The position numbers and the translations under genes are program-made. A stretch of 64,000 nt of DNA from Anas platyrhynchos (lineage: Eukaryota > Chordata > Aves > Anseriformes > Anatidae): NCBI RefSeq assembly GCF_047663525.1, contig NC_092602.1, forward strand, positions 6,703,501-6,767,500. The letters run 5' to 3'. Shown piece by piece: positions 47,570-60,126 of this stretch (the stretch's first letter is position 1; every line of letters starts with the position of its first letter). The notes under the pieces were generated by a model, which worked only from the letters and a program-made list of their open reading frames with translations, searched no databases and had not been told where the DNA came from.

Positions 47570-47780
47570 TAAACAACACGCGGGAACTACCAACATGGGG
47601 GGGGGGGAATCCCTCTCCCCATGACCCTGCGGCTCCGCTTTTCCCCTTGGCCACCTCCTGTGCCAGGGCCGGCCGGGGATGCAGCGCCGGGCGGCGGCCA
47701 CGAGAGGGCACTGAAAGGATGCGGATTTTGGGGCGATGCTGCCGGCTGCGCCTTCCCCAGCACCTCCGAGGGCTCTATTT
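47570..47780. promoter_or_regulatory. Isolated small CpG island
   Basis: About 18 CpGs in roughly 200 bp, against almost none for kilobases on both sides. It includes GGCCGGCCGGGG and GCGCCGGGCGGCGG words and a CTCF-type motif at 47698. No obvious TATA, exon or conserved frame is attached. Could be an insulator, an orphan promoter of a non-coding RNA, or an enhancer-associated island. Confidence 0.6.
47698..47711 (+). promoter_or_regulatory. CTCF-type binding motif, + strand, in the CpG island
   Basis: CCACGAGAGGGCAC matches 13 of 14 positions of CCASYAGRKGGCRS (G instead of Y at position 5). The AGAGGGC half and the CCAC half are intact. Its location inside an isolated CpG island raises its plausibility. 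Confidence 0.52.
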
Positions 47781-50700
47781 ACAGAGCAAAAGGTCCCCCT
47801 TCCCCACTATTTTAAAAATCAGAGTTCAGCAAGCTGAAGCTCGAAACCGTGTCAGAATAGAAATCCTCCAATGTCACTGCCTGGTTCTGATTTCTTTCAT
47901 CCGGGGATATTTTCCTTCCATCCCAAATGTTGGCATCTTACACAGGCCTCCTGGATTCGGTCATTTTCAGAGAGTCTGGGAGTCCTATTAAGCTGCAGCA
48001 GTACAGGTCTTTGAGGGAGCATCCTGGTTTCTGTATCCTGAATGCTGGAGATGGGGCCCCTAGCTGAGTGAAAAGGGATACACAAATCTAAAAGGATCCT
48101 TCTGCTACAGGATTTAGGTGTGTTTTGTCATGGTTGCGAGGCTGCAACTTGTCTGGCTTCTCTGAATGTATTTCAAGCAGGAAATGCTTAATTTCTTGGT
48201 CCAAAATAGTGACAAAGAGGTTTTTCTATGAAGCAGATACTGTGCCTGTAGAAGAAGGTGGTGTGGGGTCCTGCCCTAATTCAACTAGCCTGCAGAAGAC
48301 ATTCAGACAACATGAAATTGAAATGTTTATTTCTTTTGACTTTTTATTTTGACTTTTTGTTTTGACTCAAGTTTGTTCTGACTCTTGGAGCATATGCTAA
48401 AATCAAAAACCCAACCTTGGAATGTTTCAGAGTTAGCATTCTGGAAAATATCTCAGGATCTTGATCACTATTTTTCCTTTCTCCTTAAAATCAAGTGAAA
48501 CTGAAATCAAAACCTTTGCATCTTTTGGTAACAAATTCTTGTCTTCTGGTCTTTCTGATGCTGTCTCCCTGCTTTTGCTGGCATGTTGAACTAGGGTGAA
48601 GGCTTTGCTGTACCGGGACCCCCCCTCCCAAGCAGCTTCTTTCTGTTCTCTGCCTGGTTTTTAGTACTAAGGTCACAGCAAAAGCTCCCAGATGCAGATC
48701 TGAGTCTCACTGAACGTTAATCCATGCTTTGAGTTCTGCAGATGGGAAGTCTCTCAGGAGACACTGCTATAATCTGCCATCATTTTTTCTTACAAGAAGC
48801 CTAAGAGCTGGGGTTAGAGCAGGGATGATGCCCAGAAAGTCCAAGTAAGGAAAGACAATATTTTTGACATCTGCAGTAAGTGTATTGAGAGGTGCACTGA
48901 AATGGGGATTTCTCCAAGCAAAATAGCAGTCTAGACCTAGCTAAAAGGTAAAAAGCCAGCACTGTGTGGACTCTGAATCCCTGCGTGGTCCCCAGCAGTT
49001 CTCCTCCTTCCCCTGCTGATGGCAGTGCTCGGACTCTGAACCCCGGTGCTGTGCTGATGGACTCTGCAGCCCAGGGACCAGACTTGGATGTGCCTGGGGA
49101 TTTAGACATGGTCCAGGACAAACCTTTAAAGGGGGAAAATTACCTGGATGATTATTCAGACCAGTAATTTTCTGTGAGGGCTTGATGTTGAGGTAAGTGC
49201 AGTGCTGGTAGAGAACTTTGTGGGAATGAAATTGGTGCTGGTGGCTCTGTCCTCACAAACCTTTTTTTTTTTTTCTGGCCTTTTCACCCAACTTCTAAGG
49301 GCTTCACAGCAGAGGTGGCTGGATTGAGCTGAGCATCTGGCCCAGGGATTTCCCTTCATGATGAGCTTGATCCTCAGATTTTTCAAATCAAAATCCCCTG
49401 AGACCAGCAAACCACAGGAGAGCAGTAGGGCCTAAAGAGAAGGGAATTCCTGTAGCACATGCTTGTGCCTCCCTAAGGGGCTTGGGGAAGGAGGAGAGGG
49501 TGCCCCAGGAGAGAGAAATGAGCTTTGTCATCCCTGAGACTTCATTCACAAATAAAATTAAACTCTTCTAACCCAAGTGCCTTTTTAAAATAAAACTGTA
49601 TCTTCAAACTATTCAATTTGTGTAAAATGCTAAGGACAGGTACTGCTCAGCTTTTTTTCAAGGTATAAATCTTCAATTTCCAACTTGCAATTTCTCTCTT
49701 TGATCTAGTCTTTTTACCAAATAGTCTAATATTAAAGCAACCCCCCTTTTCAAATAATAAACTGGGAAATAGGAACCTCACCTACAAAATAAGGATTTCT
49801 GTTTGGCGAAGCTTTGATAATGTAATGTAAGATTTCTTTTCCAGTTGGCAAAACCCAGAGCTTTCTGCAAGGTGGCAAACAAGCAAATGAAGAAAAGGCA
49901 GAGTCAAGTTAGAGATATGATGTTTAAATCAAAACATACACCCCCCTAAAAATAAAAATCCCAGTTTTTAAAGGCCCAAAGGAAGAAGATGGGTAATTCA
50001 TCTGCCTTGGGTTTAAGCTGGTGGCTTGAGCTCTTCAAAGAGATAGCACGTGTGTGGGAATATTTCCACCAGTAAATGAAGATATTCACTCATCAAAGCG
50101 AGAACCTGCCAAATGTGTGTTGCATAAAGGGGGAAATTCCAGGCATTCTTGGGGAAATTGCAACTCTGAGGCTGCAGAATCGAGCCCATATCGGGTGAGA
50201 TGCTTGTAGACTATCACAGGAGCCTGTCGGGTGCATGGAAGTGGGCTTGAATAAGCAAAGAGCATGACAGTGGGCCCTAGCATTGCTGCATGAGGGGGAA
50301 ATGGGGTGTTTTCTGTTCCTTATGGACTGGAAATTTCTTCCCAGCACAGTATTGCAGTCATCCTGATAACCACAGCTCCATCTGGCCATCAATTATTCAT
50401 AGAGACCCCAACACCGTTGGGACTTTACACATATAAGAAGCAGCAGTGTTTTAGCTGTTAATTGATGGTCAAGTTCTGCTCTCCTGAGGACCAAGGTGAA
50501 CTTCCCATTGACCCCAACACTGGTTTCTGGAAGCTGGAACAGAGCCCAGGGTGCTCAGGGCAGGTGGGTTCGTGGCACTTGCTCTGCAGAGCCGGTGGGC
50601 TGCGGTTGCTTCCAGGCTTTTCAGTGTACTCTGAGGTAAGGACAGATCCCAGCCCTGTGGAAATCAGAGGCATTGCTTCCTGGCTCCCATGGTATCTCCC

Positions 50701-51649
50701 AGCCTGATGCTTTGGTCTAGTAACAAGTTTCTCCTTCCTCTAACTCCTTTGATCCTCCACTCTGTGGGGAAGAGGAGGATCTCTGTAAAGGAGCGGTAGT
50801 GGGCAGCTCTTGCCTTTTGCTCACTGTGCTTAAGGCCATCGCTGTGCCTCTTGCTTGTTCCTGCAGGCACCTGCATTATCTTGACTTTTTTTGTTTATCA
50901 CTTCATCCACTTTCTCTCATTTTGCACTGAACCTAAAAATCTTCCCTGTTGTATGCAGATGCAGCTGGACAAACCTCCATGGGAGGGAGGAAGCTGTAGG
51001 AATTTCATTGCGCTACAGGAATGGATAGGAAAGGGGACAAGCAGGCTGATGTGCTGTCAGCAGAAGCCCAGTGATGCTGGAGATGGACTTGTAGGGCTGG
51101 GAGCAGTTCAGTGCTGTACCCTGTTGTGCTGTAGGGCTGCCTTCTAAAGCCCCACAGCTCCTTTCTCAGTTTTCTTTTAGAAATCAAGGAAGGAAATGTT
51201 CCAGGTGGATTGCTTTTTGCCTTGGGGCAGTCTTCATTCATGTGTTTGTGGTGGTACCAAAGGTGTTTGTTTTTTCTGTGCAGTACCTGTGACATCGAAC
51301 AGCACCAAGGCAGCTGTGTGCCTGCTTGTGCTGAGTATTTTCCCTGTGTTGCCAAACTACTGGAGCTAAAGCAAGGACAGCCTTAACACAAACCTATTCC
51401 ATCCCTTTTTGCCTTCCCCTCTTTACAGGGTGCCTTTTTTAAAAGTCTTTGGTGCTTGAGGCTCACCTGGCCAGCCAAAACCTGAAAACTCTATAACTAA
51501 GAGCAGTTCACTAACATGTTTCAGAAGATCAGTGTCCCTCTTTGCCTCCTCATTGCAAAAATATTCCCCTGCCTTCTTCGCCTTCATCTGTCCAGTAGCC
51601 CTAAGTGGCTTTCCAAATGCGTTTATCTGAAATTCTTTACATTTTTACC

Positions 51650-51960
51650 CTTGTCCCGTGCATGGGAAGCGGCAGAGCTCTCGGATGCACTGTGCTGAAA
51701 TCAGTGCTTAATGTACATCTGGTCACTGGCCTGGTGCGGAGTTATCTAGAGGAGACGATCCCGTTGAAGGAAGAAGAGAGAATAGAAATCAGCTCAGTGT
51801 CCCCAGTGCAAATGCAGGTGATAAATGTACCCCTGTGATTACATTCCTCTTCTGCGTGTCTCAGCCTTGCTAACTAATCCCTCCTAGGAAGGCGGCGAAG
51901 GAAGCAGGGAGCTGTAAATTACAGCCTGGCTTAATTGGCTGGCGTGGGTTTTGCTATGAG
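51650..51960. promoter_or_regulatory. Candidate conserved non-coding element
   Basis: A stretch with scattered CpGs and developmental-type words (GTGCTTAATGTACATC, GATAAATGTACCCC, GCTAACTAATCCCTCC, GCTTAATTGGCTGGC) standing out from CpG-poor flanks. Appearance-based call. Confidence 0.3.
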
Positions 51961-52919
51961 GCCAGGCTGGGAATACACAAAATATCTTTATGTAGAAGTG
52001 GTTATTAGCAGGAGATGCAATGAAATGGGGGGGTCTCAACTGGCTGGTGTCTTGTGGTCAGATCCTCTAGTGTCCCAGAAGGTGCAAACTCCAACTGAAG
52101 CTTTTCCTGCCATTGGGGCGTTCTTAATATTTCTCCCTCCCCTGTGGATTCTCCAGTGTCTAATAATATTGCTAATAGGCTGCAATGTGAGCTCAAAAAT
52201 TTCTTTCAGTGTGGGCATTAATAGGTCTCAGGATACGAGAGAGGGTCCTATTTTCATAAAACTTATAGGAACTGTAAGACCTCTGCCCCCTCCACTGAGC
52301 TGGGTTGGAACTGGCCAAAAAATCCAAAAGTTATTGGAGGCAGGGGAGATGAGTATGTTTATTTTATTTATATTTTATATATGTATCCCACGTGCAGACT
52401 GATTGCATAAGCCTCATTGCTTAAGAGACCAGGCTTAAACCTTATGTTTGCCTTGCTATTGTAATAAACTTTGTCTCCTTTTATTTACCCACCTGTAGGA
52501 TTTGATGATTTCCCCTTTTCCCCACTCCTCAATTTCCCCATATCCTGTTCCCGAAAGGGCTGGGGCCCTTCCCAAGGGATCACTTCATGCTGTTTCCCAG
52601 GAGGTCTGCCTTGAAGGATGCTGATGTGTAGGTGCACATATGTTTTGTTGATATTAGTTGCCCTGCAGTGAGAGGGAAAAGTATATACAGAGATGCAGTT
52701 TACTCTGGTCTTTCCCAGAGGCAGTTTAGATTTGTGTGGCTTCCTTTGAATCTGTCAAAGACACCTATATCCCCATGGAAAAAAAATACTGCAACAATAC
52801 AAAATAGGAGTGACATGAGAATTTAAAGTATATTTAGTTCAGGAGGCCACTTATTGTCTTGGAAGTGATCTTGCTTTTGGGGACTGATGTTTTGGATGAT
52901 ATCTGAAAAACCCAGCAAC

Positions 52920-53480
52920 CCTATTTTGGAATTTGAATCCGTGAGTCGATATGCTTTTTAAAGCTCAATCAGTGCGTGCGCACAAATTACCCCCTCACAC
53001 ATGCACCGTTATGTACATGTTTTCCTCTCCCAGCATTCCAGCCTGCTTGGGTTGACCTTGTCTCTCTCAGTGATTTAGGTTTTAGAGAAGGAATGGGTAA
53101 GGATTTGCTTTGACATTTAAAGGCAATCCAGGTAATTGATAGCACTGGCAGCGTCCATCTCTCCCTCCATATATCTGCACAACAGTATCTATTTTTGACG
53201 TAGCTGACACGCCATTTCCTTTGGCAGCCCAAGGGCGGCTCATCTTTAAATTAAACTCGTCTCCGACCCTTCCAATCTGCGAGCTGTACAGAGGCAGACA
53301 CTGGTGGGGTATATCATCTGGAGACTGTGCAGGCATATTTGAGCAGGGTGATGTATTATCAAAAGGGCTCTGCATTACTGCTAGCTGGAACCAAAACAAG
53401 CTCTAAAGTATTAACTAATGACATGGGAAGTCCCTTAGGTATCTAATCACCTTTAATGTTCAGATTTAGAAGACAACTTT
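52920..53480. promoter_or_regulatory. Candidate conserved non-coding element (strongest in the mid-intergenic region)
   Basis: More than 500 bp with balanced composition, no homopolymers and several isolated CpGs. Words include CCAGGTAATTGATAGCAC, TGACGTAGCTGACACGCC (ACACGCC resembles a T-box half-site in reverse), CTTTAAATTAAACTCG, ATTATCAAAAGG (TCF/LEF-like), AAGTATTAACTAATGACATG and TCTAATCACCTTTAATG. Such motif-rich sequence is typical of heart or limb enhancers in T-box loci, but conservation was not tested. Confidence 0.42.
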
Positions 53481-53935
53481 AAAGGAAGAAAAAGAGATTA
53501 GCAGGTCAGGTCAGAGCACCCCTTCCCCCTCCCTCCGCCCCCAAAATACAATTGGCTTTTTAAAGTCAAAACCAGATTCATATTTCACCTCATCAGTAAA
53601 TGCACCATCAAAAACTGGGCCCTGGTGCTTGCATCTTGGAGCAAGGCTTTGCTGAAGCTTGGAGGAGCTTGAACCCTTGACTGGTCAGAGCCAGTGACAG
53701 GTTTGGGAAGCCCTGGGCCAGGGCTGAGCTGAAGTTTGGTGCTGTCCAGCTGGAGGAACGGGAACCCGCTGCAGATCTCCAAGTTTTCATGCACATTGGC
53801 TGCTCAGTCTCGAGCCTGGCTTGTGTTAATCTCTGCAGTGTTTAGCCCATGCTATAGCTCTCCCTACCTATGCAGACCTGGGCCAGCATGTGGCTTGCAG
53901 AACTGGCTCTGCAGTCAGGGGGTGGGGGAAAGCAA

Positions 53936-53977
53936 AGCCCATGTCAGTAAATTCAAAAGCCTATGTCAGTAAATTCA
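53936..53977. repeat. 22-bp-period tandem duplication
   Basis: AGCCCATGTCAGTAAATTCA (53936-53955) is repeated at 53958-53977 with one change. Confidence 0.92.
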
Positions 53978-55849
53978 CTTTCCAGCATCGGTGTGGATCC
54001 AGCTGTATTCTTTTGACTTGGAAAGCTTAGGGCAAAGGCTTTCAAGCCTTCGCTTTACCCAGTGGGCCTATTCCTGCCTCTTACACCAGCTTTGAAGGGG
54101 AGAGGGATTAAGTTTCAATCTCCACTTGGGGATGCTGCTGCTGTTGTATATGCTGAGAGAACATCTGTGCAAAGCATGGGGAGGAAACCCCAGAGCTGGT
54201 ACACCAGTATGGTGAGGTGTCCTGTGGGGAACACGTCTGAGTCAAGCAACAGGACAAGTCCTTGCAGGGCTTGGCAGGGATCATGCAGCCTGTTCAGGAA
54301 TTGCCCCAGCTCATGGGCACTTGCTGCTGATGCATATTTTACTGTTGGATCCCTTCCTGTGTTGGTTGTACTTTACCTGACTTTGAGCTGGGATTTCCTG
54401 GGAATGGACCTTAGCATCCCCAAATATTGTTGAATTTTGTTGTGAAGTTGCTTTTCTGAGACCTAAGTTGTAGGTGAGACTTCAGCATTATCCATGAGGT
54501 TCAGGTGTAAATGCAAATTTGCAGGAATTGAAGTGACTTCAAAGCCTAAATTCCACTTTTTTTTTTCTTCCAGTGGTGCTTTGGTATCTGTCATGGACTT
54601 GTTTTTTGAAACTTATCCTGCAATCCTTGCTGTTTCAAGAGTGACCTGTAATCCTGAACTCCCCATTGCTTCTAGGAAATTAATGAAACTCTGAGATGCT
54701 CAGCATCCCTGAAAGTCAGCTAGGTTCAAAATAAAATGTGCGGTTAACACAATGTTTTTTCCCTTCTCATTCTTCCACCATCTCTTCAAACTGCTTTGGA
54801 ACAAGCCTTAATAACTTTGCCATGTCCTCATTCTTTTCTGGTTCTCAGCCAACCCATAGTTACCTGGTATCATTGATACTGAGTTCTTGAGAGCGTACTG
54901 TGTTGGGGGTAAGATTTGATACCTCTGAAACACAATGTGTGTAGTAAATAGGAGAGCTGGGCCTCAGGTGGGAAGGCAAGCATGCTGGGGAGAAAGAAGA
55001 CTGAAGCCTTTTGTTCTTTAAAATTGAAAAGCCACACAATCAGCCCAAGAAAATAAAGGTGAAATTGTATCCAAGGGTATGTATGCATCCAGGGGTTGTG
55101 ATGACTTATGTCACTAGAGCTCTATTCTAGTCTCATTTGTTATATCACCTCTCTGAATGCAATATAACTTTGCAATTTATGGTTCCCAGTCACTTATTCT
55201 TCTTAAATACATGGATGGGGGTCTTGGTGACAGCATGGGAGTGAAGCCTGAGTGCTTTCTAGTGTTGCTGGGCTGGAGATCAGGCAGGAGGCAGGCAACA
55301 TCCCTACTCTCCTGCAGACACCCACCCACCCTGGGGGAAGCTGGTGGGATGTTGCCCTGAAAATGAGGAACGGGAAGTGCTTTTTTCCCCTCTTCTCCAG
55401 GAGCACCTCCAAGCTGGCTTTAGCACTGAGGGTGCCAGTGTTTGGTTCACCTGATGGGTCTCTGTGAGAAGCTGGAGATGCTTCCTAAGGCAGGAATTGA
55501 GGACAGTGGCCATCAGGATGCTGTGAAGAGGTTTTTAGGCAATCACAAACCCTAATTCTGTAGGGTTTTTCTTGTGCCTATCCATGTCCAGGCTCAGAGA
55601 GGAAGGTTGCTTTACCTGCTTGACATGTGAAATGGGCAACTTAAATTACAGGGAGTTAAATGTGTAAGAACAGGTCCCTCTTTATAGATGTGGCCAACAA
55701 AGATAGTCACCATGGCAAGATCCTGGGGGGATTAAGTGGGAGATATGAGCACAGAAAGTGGGTGTCTGTGTTGGGTCGCTGACACTGTGCTGGTCCGTCA
55801 CTGGCTTGAGCTCCCTGTCCCTCCCTTGAGAGGAGGGGATGAAGCAAGC

Positions 55850-55990
55850 CACTGAAAGCTAGTTGGCACGGCTGCTGCCTTCACGCTCTGCTGGAGCTCA
55901 GCCTACTTTCACGTTTCACTTCAGATTATTGAAGTCCAAATTGTAATGGGAGATGATTAGAGCGGCAAAGGGCTGACGATGCCCACCTAC
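55850..55990. promoter_or_regulatory. Candidate conserved non-coding element
   Basis: Contains CTTTCACGTTTCACTTCAG, GATTATTGAAGTCC, AATTGTAATGGGAGATG, ATTAGAGCGGC and TGACGATGCCC words with CpGs. Balanced composition, no simple repeats. Unverified. Confidence 0.3.
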
Positions 55991-57989
55991 GTGCAGAGCA
56001 GCATAGGGCTGCGCTGGGGAAGCCGGGTGGGCAGTGGATCTGAGTGGCTCACTGCCAAGGTGGCCGGCAGTGAGCTCCTATGGAGAGGAAAGGAGTGGAG
56101 TGATGCCAAGTCAGTGGAGGCTATGAGGAAGGACTTGAGAAGACAGTTTCCCAGCTGCAATCATCAGCGACCCATGATGGCTGCCTTTCTATGACAGTGA
56201 TGCTGTTTTGAAGTTATGGAGCGTAACTGGAGAATATGGGACCTTCTATGGTGAAATCACCAAATTTCTTTGTGGCTTTACTATTTTCTAGGAAAGGTTT
56301 GTCTCCTCCTGAAGTCAGCAGCATGGGAAAAACTGGCAGCTCCACTAGCAAGTGCTCTGATGCTACATCAGCATTACTCCTCAAGCTCTTGGAGGGCTGC
56401 AGTGCTGGAGTATTGCATGCCACTGGCCCGGCCCCAGGGATGTCGGCATCCATCTCTGCATCTCCTGAGAGTGCTGTGAAACCCATGCTGGTCATGGTAC
56501 AAATATTCCCAGTATTTAAGGAAGCACAAATATTTTCTGCCTCTTTAAGCCAAAAACAACAAGGGTGTTGGAGGGCTATTTTCTGCTGCCACCTCCCTGC
56601 TTTAGCATAAGGCTGTGGTTCCTAAATAGGGCCTTATAGCACCATTACTGTGGTCCATACAACTTGCCTTTCTCTTCTGTCTGTCAGCAAGCAAGAGCCA
56701 GCCGTGGCATTGATTTAGGGAGTAACCAATGTATCTGTCCATCTGTCAGGCATCTGGGCATGTATGCTCTGCTGAGCAAGGCTGATGGAGTTGGGGGTGA
56801 CAAGGGGCCATTTGTTCTGCCTTGGTAGATCTGCCTAGATGCTTTAGATGCTGAATGGAGGCATGGAAATCTCCTAGGCTCCCTGTGCAGAAGATTGCAC
56901 TGGTTGGTTGTCTAATTGGTGCCAAGAGGGGAATGCTTGTTAGGGAAGAAATGGGAAGAAGGGATATTTCCCTACAAGATAGCAGGCTGATGGTTTGGTG
57001 GCCAACAACTGGGTTGGATGGATTCAGGACAGGATGCATCTGCATTTAGAGGACCGAGTGCAGATTTTCTGGTCTCCAGGCAGCGCGTGTGCAATGGAGA
57101 GCTCTCTACAGACTGAGTGCAAGGCAAGAGTGGAGATGGATGAGACTCTGTGAGAATGTTGTAAGGTTCAGATAAAATCAGCAGTTCTCAGGGCAGGGTC
57201 TCCATGTGGTGGTGTCAAGGGTAAATGGAGTTTACCCACTAGGAAGACAAGTGACATGCTGTTTATCCATTTCTCATCTACACCATGCAATAGAAATAAT
57301 TTCTTTTAATATCCCATCTTGACATTGGGAGGGAGTGAGGAGTCACCCCCCTGGGGCTCGGGAGCAGGTGCATGGGGGTCGTGGGGAATGTTGCCATTCC
57401 CATGGTATTGGGGGGGCTCTGACCATGATGAGTTGGGGGGGGGGGGCTTTTTACTCCAAATTTATACAAGGGAACTGCTAAGGGAAGCTCTGACTACCTC
57501 TGCGGCATCTTGTTGTGCACTTTGCAGAGAGTGTGCTCACTTGTGTTCTCTCTCCACTGGCATCTTCTCTCATAATCATTCATTCTCTCTATAAACAGAT
57601 TTCCCAGTAATGGTTTTCATTTTCTTTGAAGTGTCCCATTCATTCTGCTGCTCTGCCCATTCATGTGCTCAGGGTTTCTTGAAAGGAAGACAGACACAAA
57701 CATCCAAAGTGCTTGAAATATGCTAGCAGAGCAGGGGGAGGGGGGTAGACAGAGGCATTTCTTTTAAAATATATCTATTTGAGGAGACTTTCATCCTTTT
57801 TCTTAGCCTCACCTGAATAAATCATTTTTTTATTTTTGTTTCTTTCTACACAGAAATCCTAACACAGCATGGCTTTTAAAGTATCCCTCTCACCCCCAAT
57901 CTGTTCCTGCTGCTTTAAGCTATTAATAAATTGAAAGCATGTTCTGGAGGGCGATTTAATCCAGCCCCAAAGTTAAGCAGGTGCTGAAG

Positions 57990-58170
57990 TGGTTTGCTGA
58001 TGGGGTACATTTCCAAATTGGGGCCTTCCAGGCTAAGACATGACTGTCATCAGGGCTGGGTGCCTGGGCTCATGCGCCTGGAAAGGAATATTTGCCCTGA
58101 AAATCAAATATTTTTATCCCTTCACTGTAAGGGCTGGGAATTATAACAGATGCTATTTTTTGAAGCCAGG
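57990..58170. promoter_or_regulatory. Candidate conserved non-coding element
   Basis: A block with ATGACTGTCATCAGG (an inverted TGACTGTCA), GAATATTTGCCC, AAATCAAATATTTTTATCC and GAATTATAACAG words. Appearance-based call. Confidence 0.25.
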
Positions 58171-58476
58171 TATATATCCTAAAGAGTTGGCTACAGTTTG
58201 CCATGCCCTGCGTCAGGGTTCCCTGCTGCTACAGTAGCAGTCCGAATTTAAGGCTGAATCAATGTGAGCACAGCTTCTTTTTGTCCTGATGCCCTCTGTC
58301 CTACCTCTCTGGTGGCTGACCCTCCCAGTGCTTCCTTATGGAACCAAGCTCCAGCAAATCCTCCTCCCTTGCTTGAAGAGGTACTGTGCTCTAACCCCAC
58401 AGAATGGTACGAGATGAACCTATTTCATTTCAATGACAGTGGGTTGGCTTGCAATCGGCTCTACTTAGGTCCTCAC

Positions 58477-58506
58477 AGTGTAAGGGGAGTCCTAGTGTAA
58501 GGGGAG
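58477..58506. repeat. 13-bp direct repeat, 17-bp period
   Basis: AGTGTAAGGGGAG at 58477-58489 and again at 58494-58506. Confidence 0.92.
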
Positions 58507-59434
58507 ACCTTGCAGTACCGATTAAAATCATTCAGAACCATGCAGACTTTCCAAGGGAGGCTGAATTTGGGGCAGAGATGAGACCTCAGCCTGGGCACAA
58601 TGGCTTCTGTTTCTGGGTAGTGACCCTGTGAGCACTTGCAGAAGCAAGTGCCCTGAGTGCGTTTTCAATTGTGCTTTTTCTGTTGGCACTTGGAGTTTCA
58701 GCCCACGCAACCGAGATTGCGCATGGTATTTGTGGCCAGCTTGAGGGCTTGGGTTTTTCTTTAATTATTGTTATGTACTTAAGGACTGGGGGCTTGGAGC
58801 ATGGGAGTGAGAATGGGCTTGCTGTTTCTGCAACAGATTTCTGCATTGGCTTGGCTTTTATTAAGACATGCTTGGCTTTGATTTCAGATTTATATGTTGT
58901 TCTGTTCTATCATGCTCCAATAGGCTTTTTGAATCCAGGCCCCCATATAAATGGAGAATTATGATTCTAACATTATGCCTAGTAGCAATAACAGTAAAGA
59001 ACTGGAGGTTCATATTCATAAGAGCTGTGTGCCCAAATCCTCTTGCAAGGGCCTGAATCTGTGTGGGTGCAGAGCTGGGAGGATGCTGTGTTTTGGGGGG
59101 TGGAAGGTCTGTGCCCCCCTCTGAGGGGTGGGGGGCTGGACCAGATTTGGGTGAGGAACAGAACTGGGGGAAGGAGGGAGGAACAAGCCAGCCCCTAGCA
59201 TACCACAAATGTGTTTTATATTGTAATATCAAACATTGGCTTATTCTGTGTTTTCTGTTAAAACAAGTCATAAAAGAACTACTTAAAGGGGACTCCATTC
59301 CTATATTTTATATATACCCACAGAGAACATGTGGAGCGCAGATAATGGTGACCAACCTTCCCCCGCCGCTTCACTCCTTCTCCCCCCACCGACCCATTCA
59401 TCTCGGCGATCTAATAAGAAAAAGAACAGAGCTG

Positions 59435-59444
59435 GTGTTAACAC
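59435..59444. promoter_or_regulatory. Palindromic T-box-like element
   Basis: GTGTTAACAC is a perfect 10-bp palindrome within GGTGTTAACACAGG; each half (GGTGT) resembles a T-box half-site. It also contains GTTAAC, an HNF1-type half. Functional reading is speculative. Confidence 0.25.
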
Positions 59445-60119
59445 AGGAGGGGTTGTTAATCTATTCGGAAACGGATTTTCGGGTCCAGGCGCGTATATGC
59501 ATTATAGATGTATATTTTTTTGGCTGGAACGGGAGAGAAAGGGATGCGCTTCGTTTTGGGGACAGGAACCAGGGCAAGCGCGGTGCCAGCCTCCCTGTAC
59601 AGGGGAGGACGGCCTCGCCCTGCCGGTGGAGGTGCTCCTAGGAGGGAAGGGAGGGCGTTTGGCGTGGGGTGGGATGTAATTGATAGCAGGGAAGAGCTGT
59701 CACAATAGCAGGATAGGAAACCGGCTATCCGGGACAGACCCAGCTTTAAAAGCCCCTAATCTGCCAGCCCATGTATTAAAGGGCTGATTTGAGGGGAGGA
59801 CAAGGGGGGAGGGATGGGGGGTTAAAGAGGAGGCCTGACTCCTGTTAGCTCCTTCTAATGAGGCAGTTGAATAGCATTTAAAAGGGCTCCTGGCCTGGCA
59901 TGAAATCTCACAAAGGAACCTCCTTATTTTAATGCACGCAACTGACTTTGCTTTACAAACACTTTTATAGTGTCCAGACACTTACAAATCGACCTTCAGT
60001 GATTCTTGAGTTAATACGAAGTCTTGGGAAACATTAATGCGCTATTAAAAAGAAAGACTCTCAATAGATCTTTCTAGTCTTACAAACACGCTCAGAGTTC
60101 TTGAGCACTCGACTCCGGG

Positions 60120-60126
60120 TATAAAA
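60120..60126 (+). promoter_or_regulatory. Possible TATA box
   Basis: TATAAAA sits in CCGGGTATAAAAACG, with GC-flanked context, at the left part of the CpG-rich domain and in the orientation expected for TBX5. A start near 60150 would be predicted. No downstream exon could be recognised, so confidence is low. Confidence 0.22.

Larger units (their letters stand above)
47781..59300. other. CpG-poor intergenic DNA, right part
   Basis: No supported gene. Separate items: candidate CNEs at 51650-51960, 52920-53480, 55850-55990 and 57990-58170; short duplications at 53936-53977 and 58477-58506; G-runs at 57436-57446. The sequence 50000-50420 also looks unusually free of simple repeats. Open frames here are random-looking. 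The rest shows nothing I can name. Confidence 0.65.
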
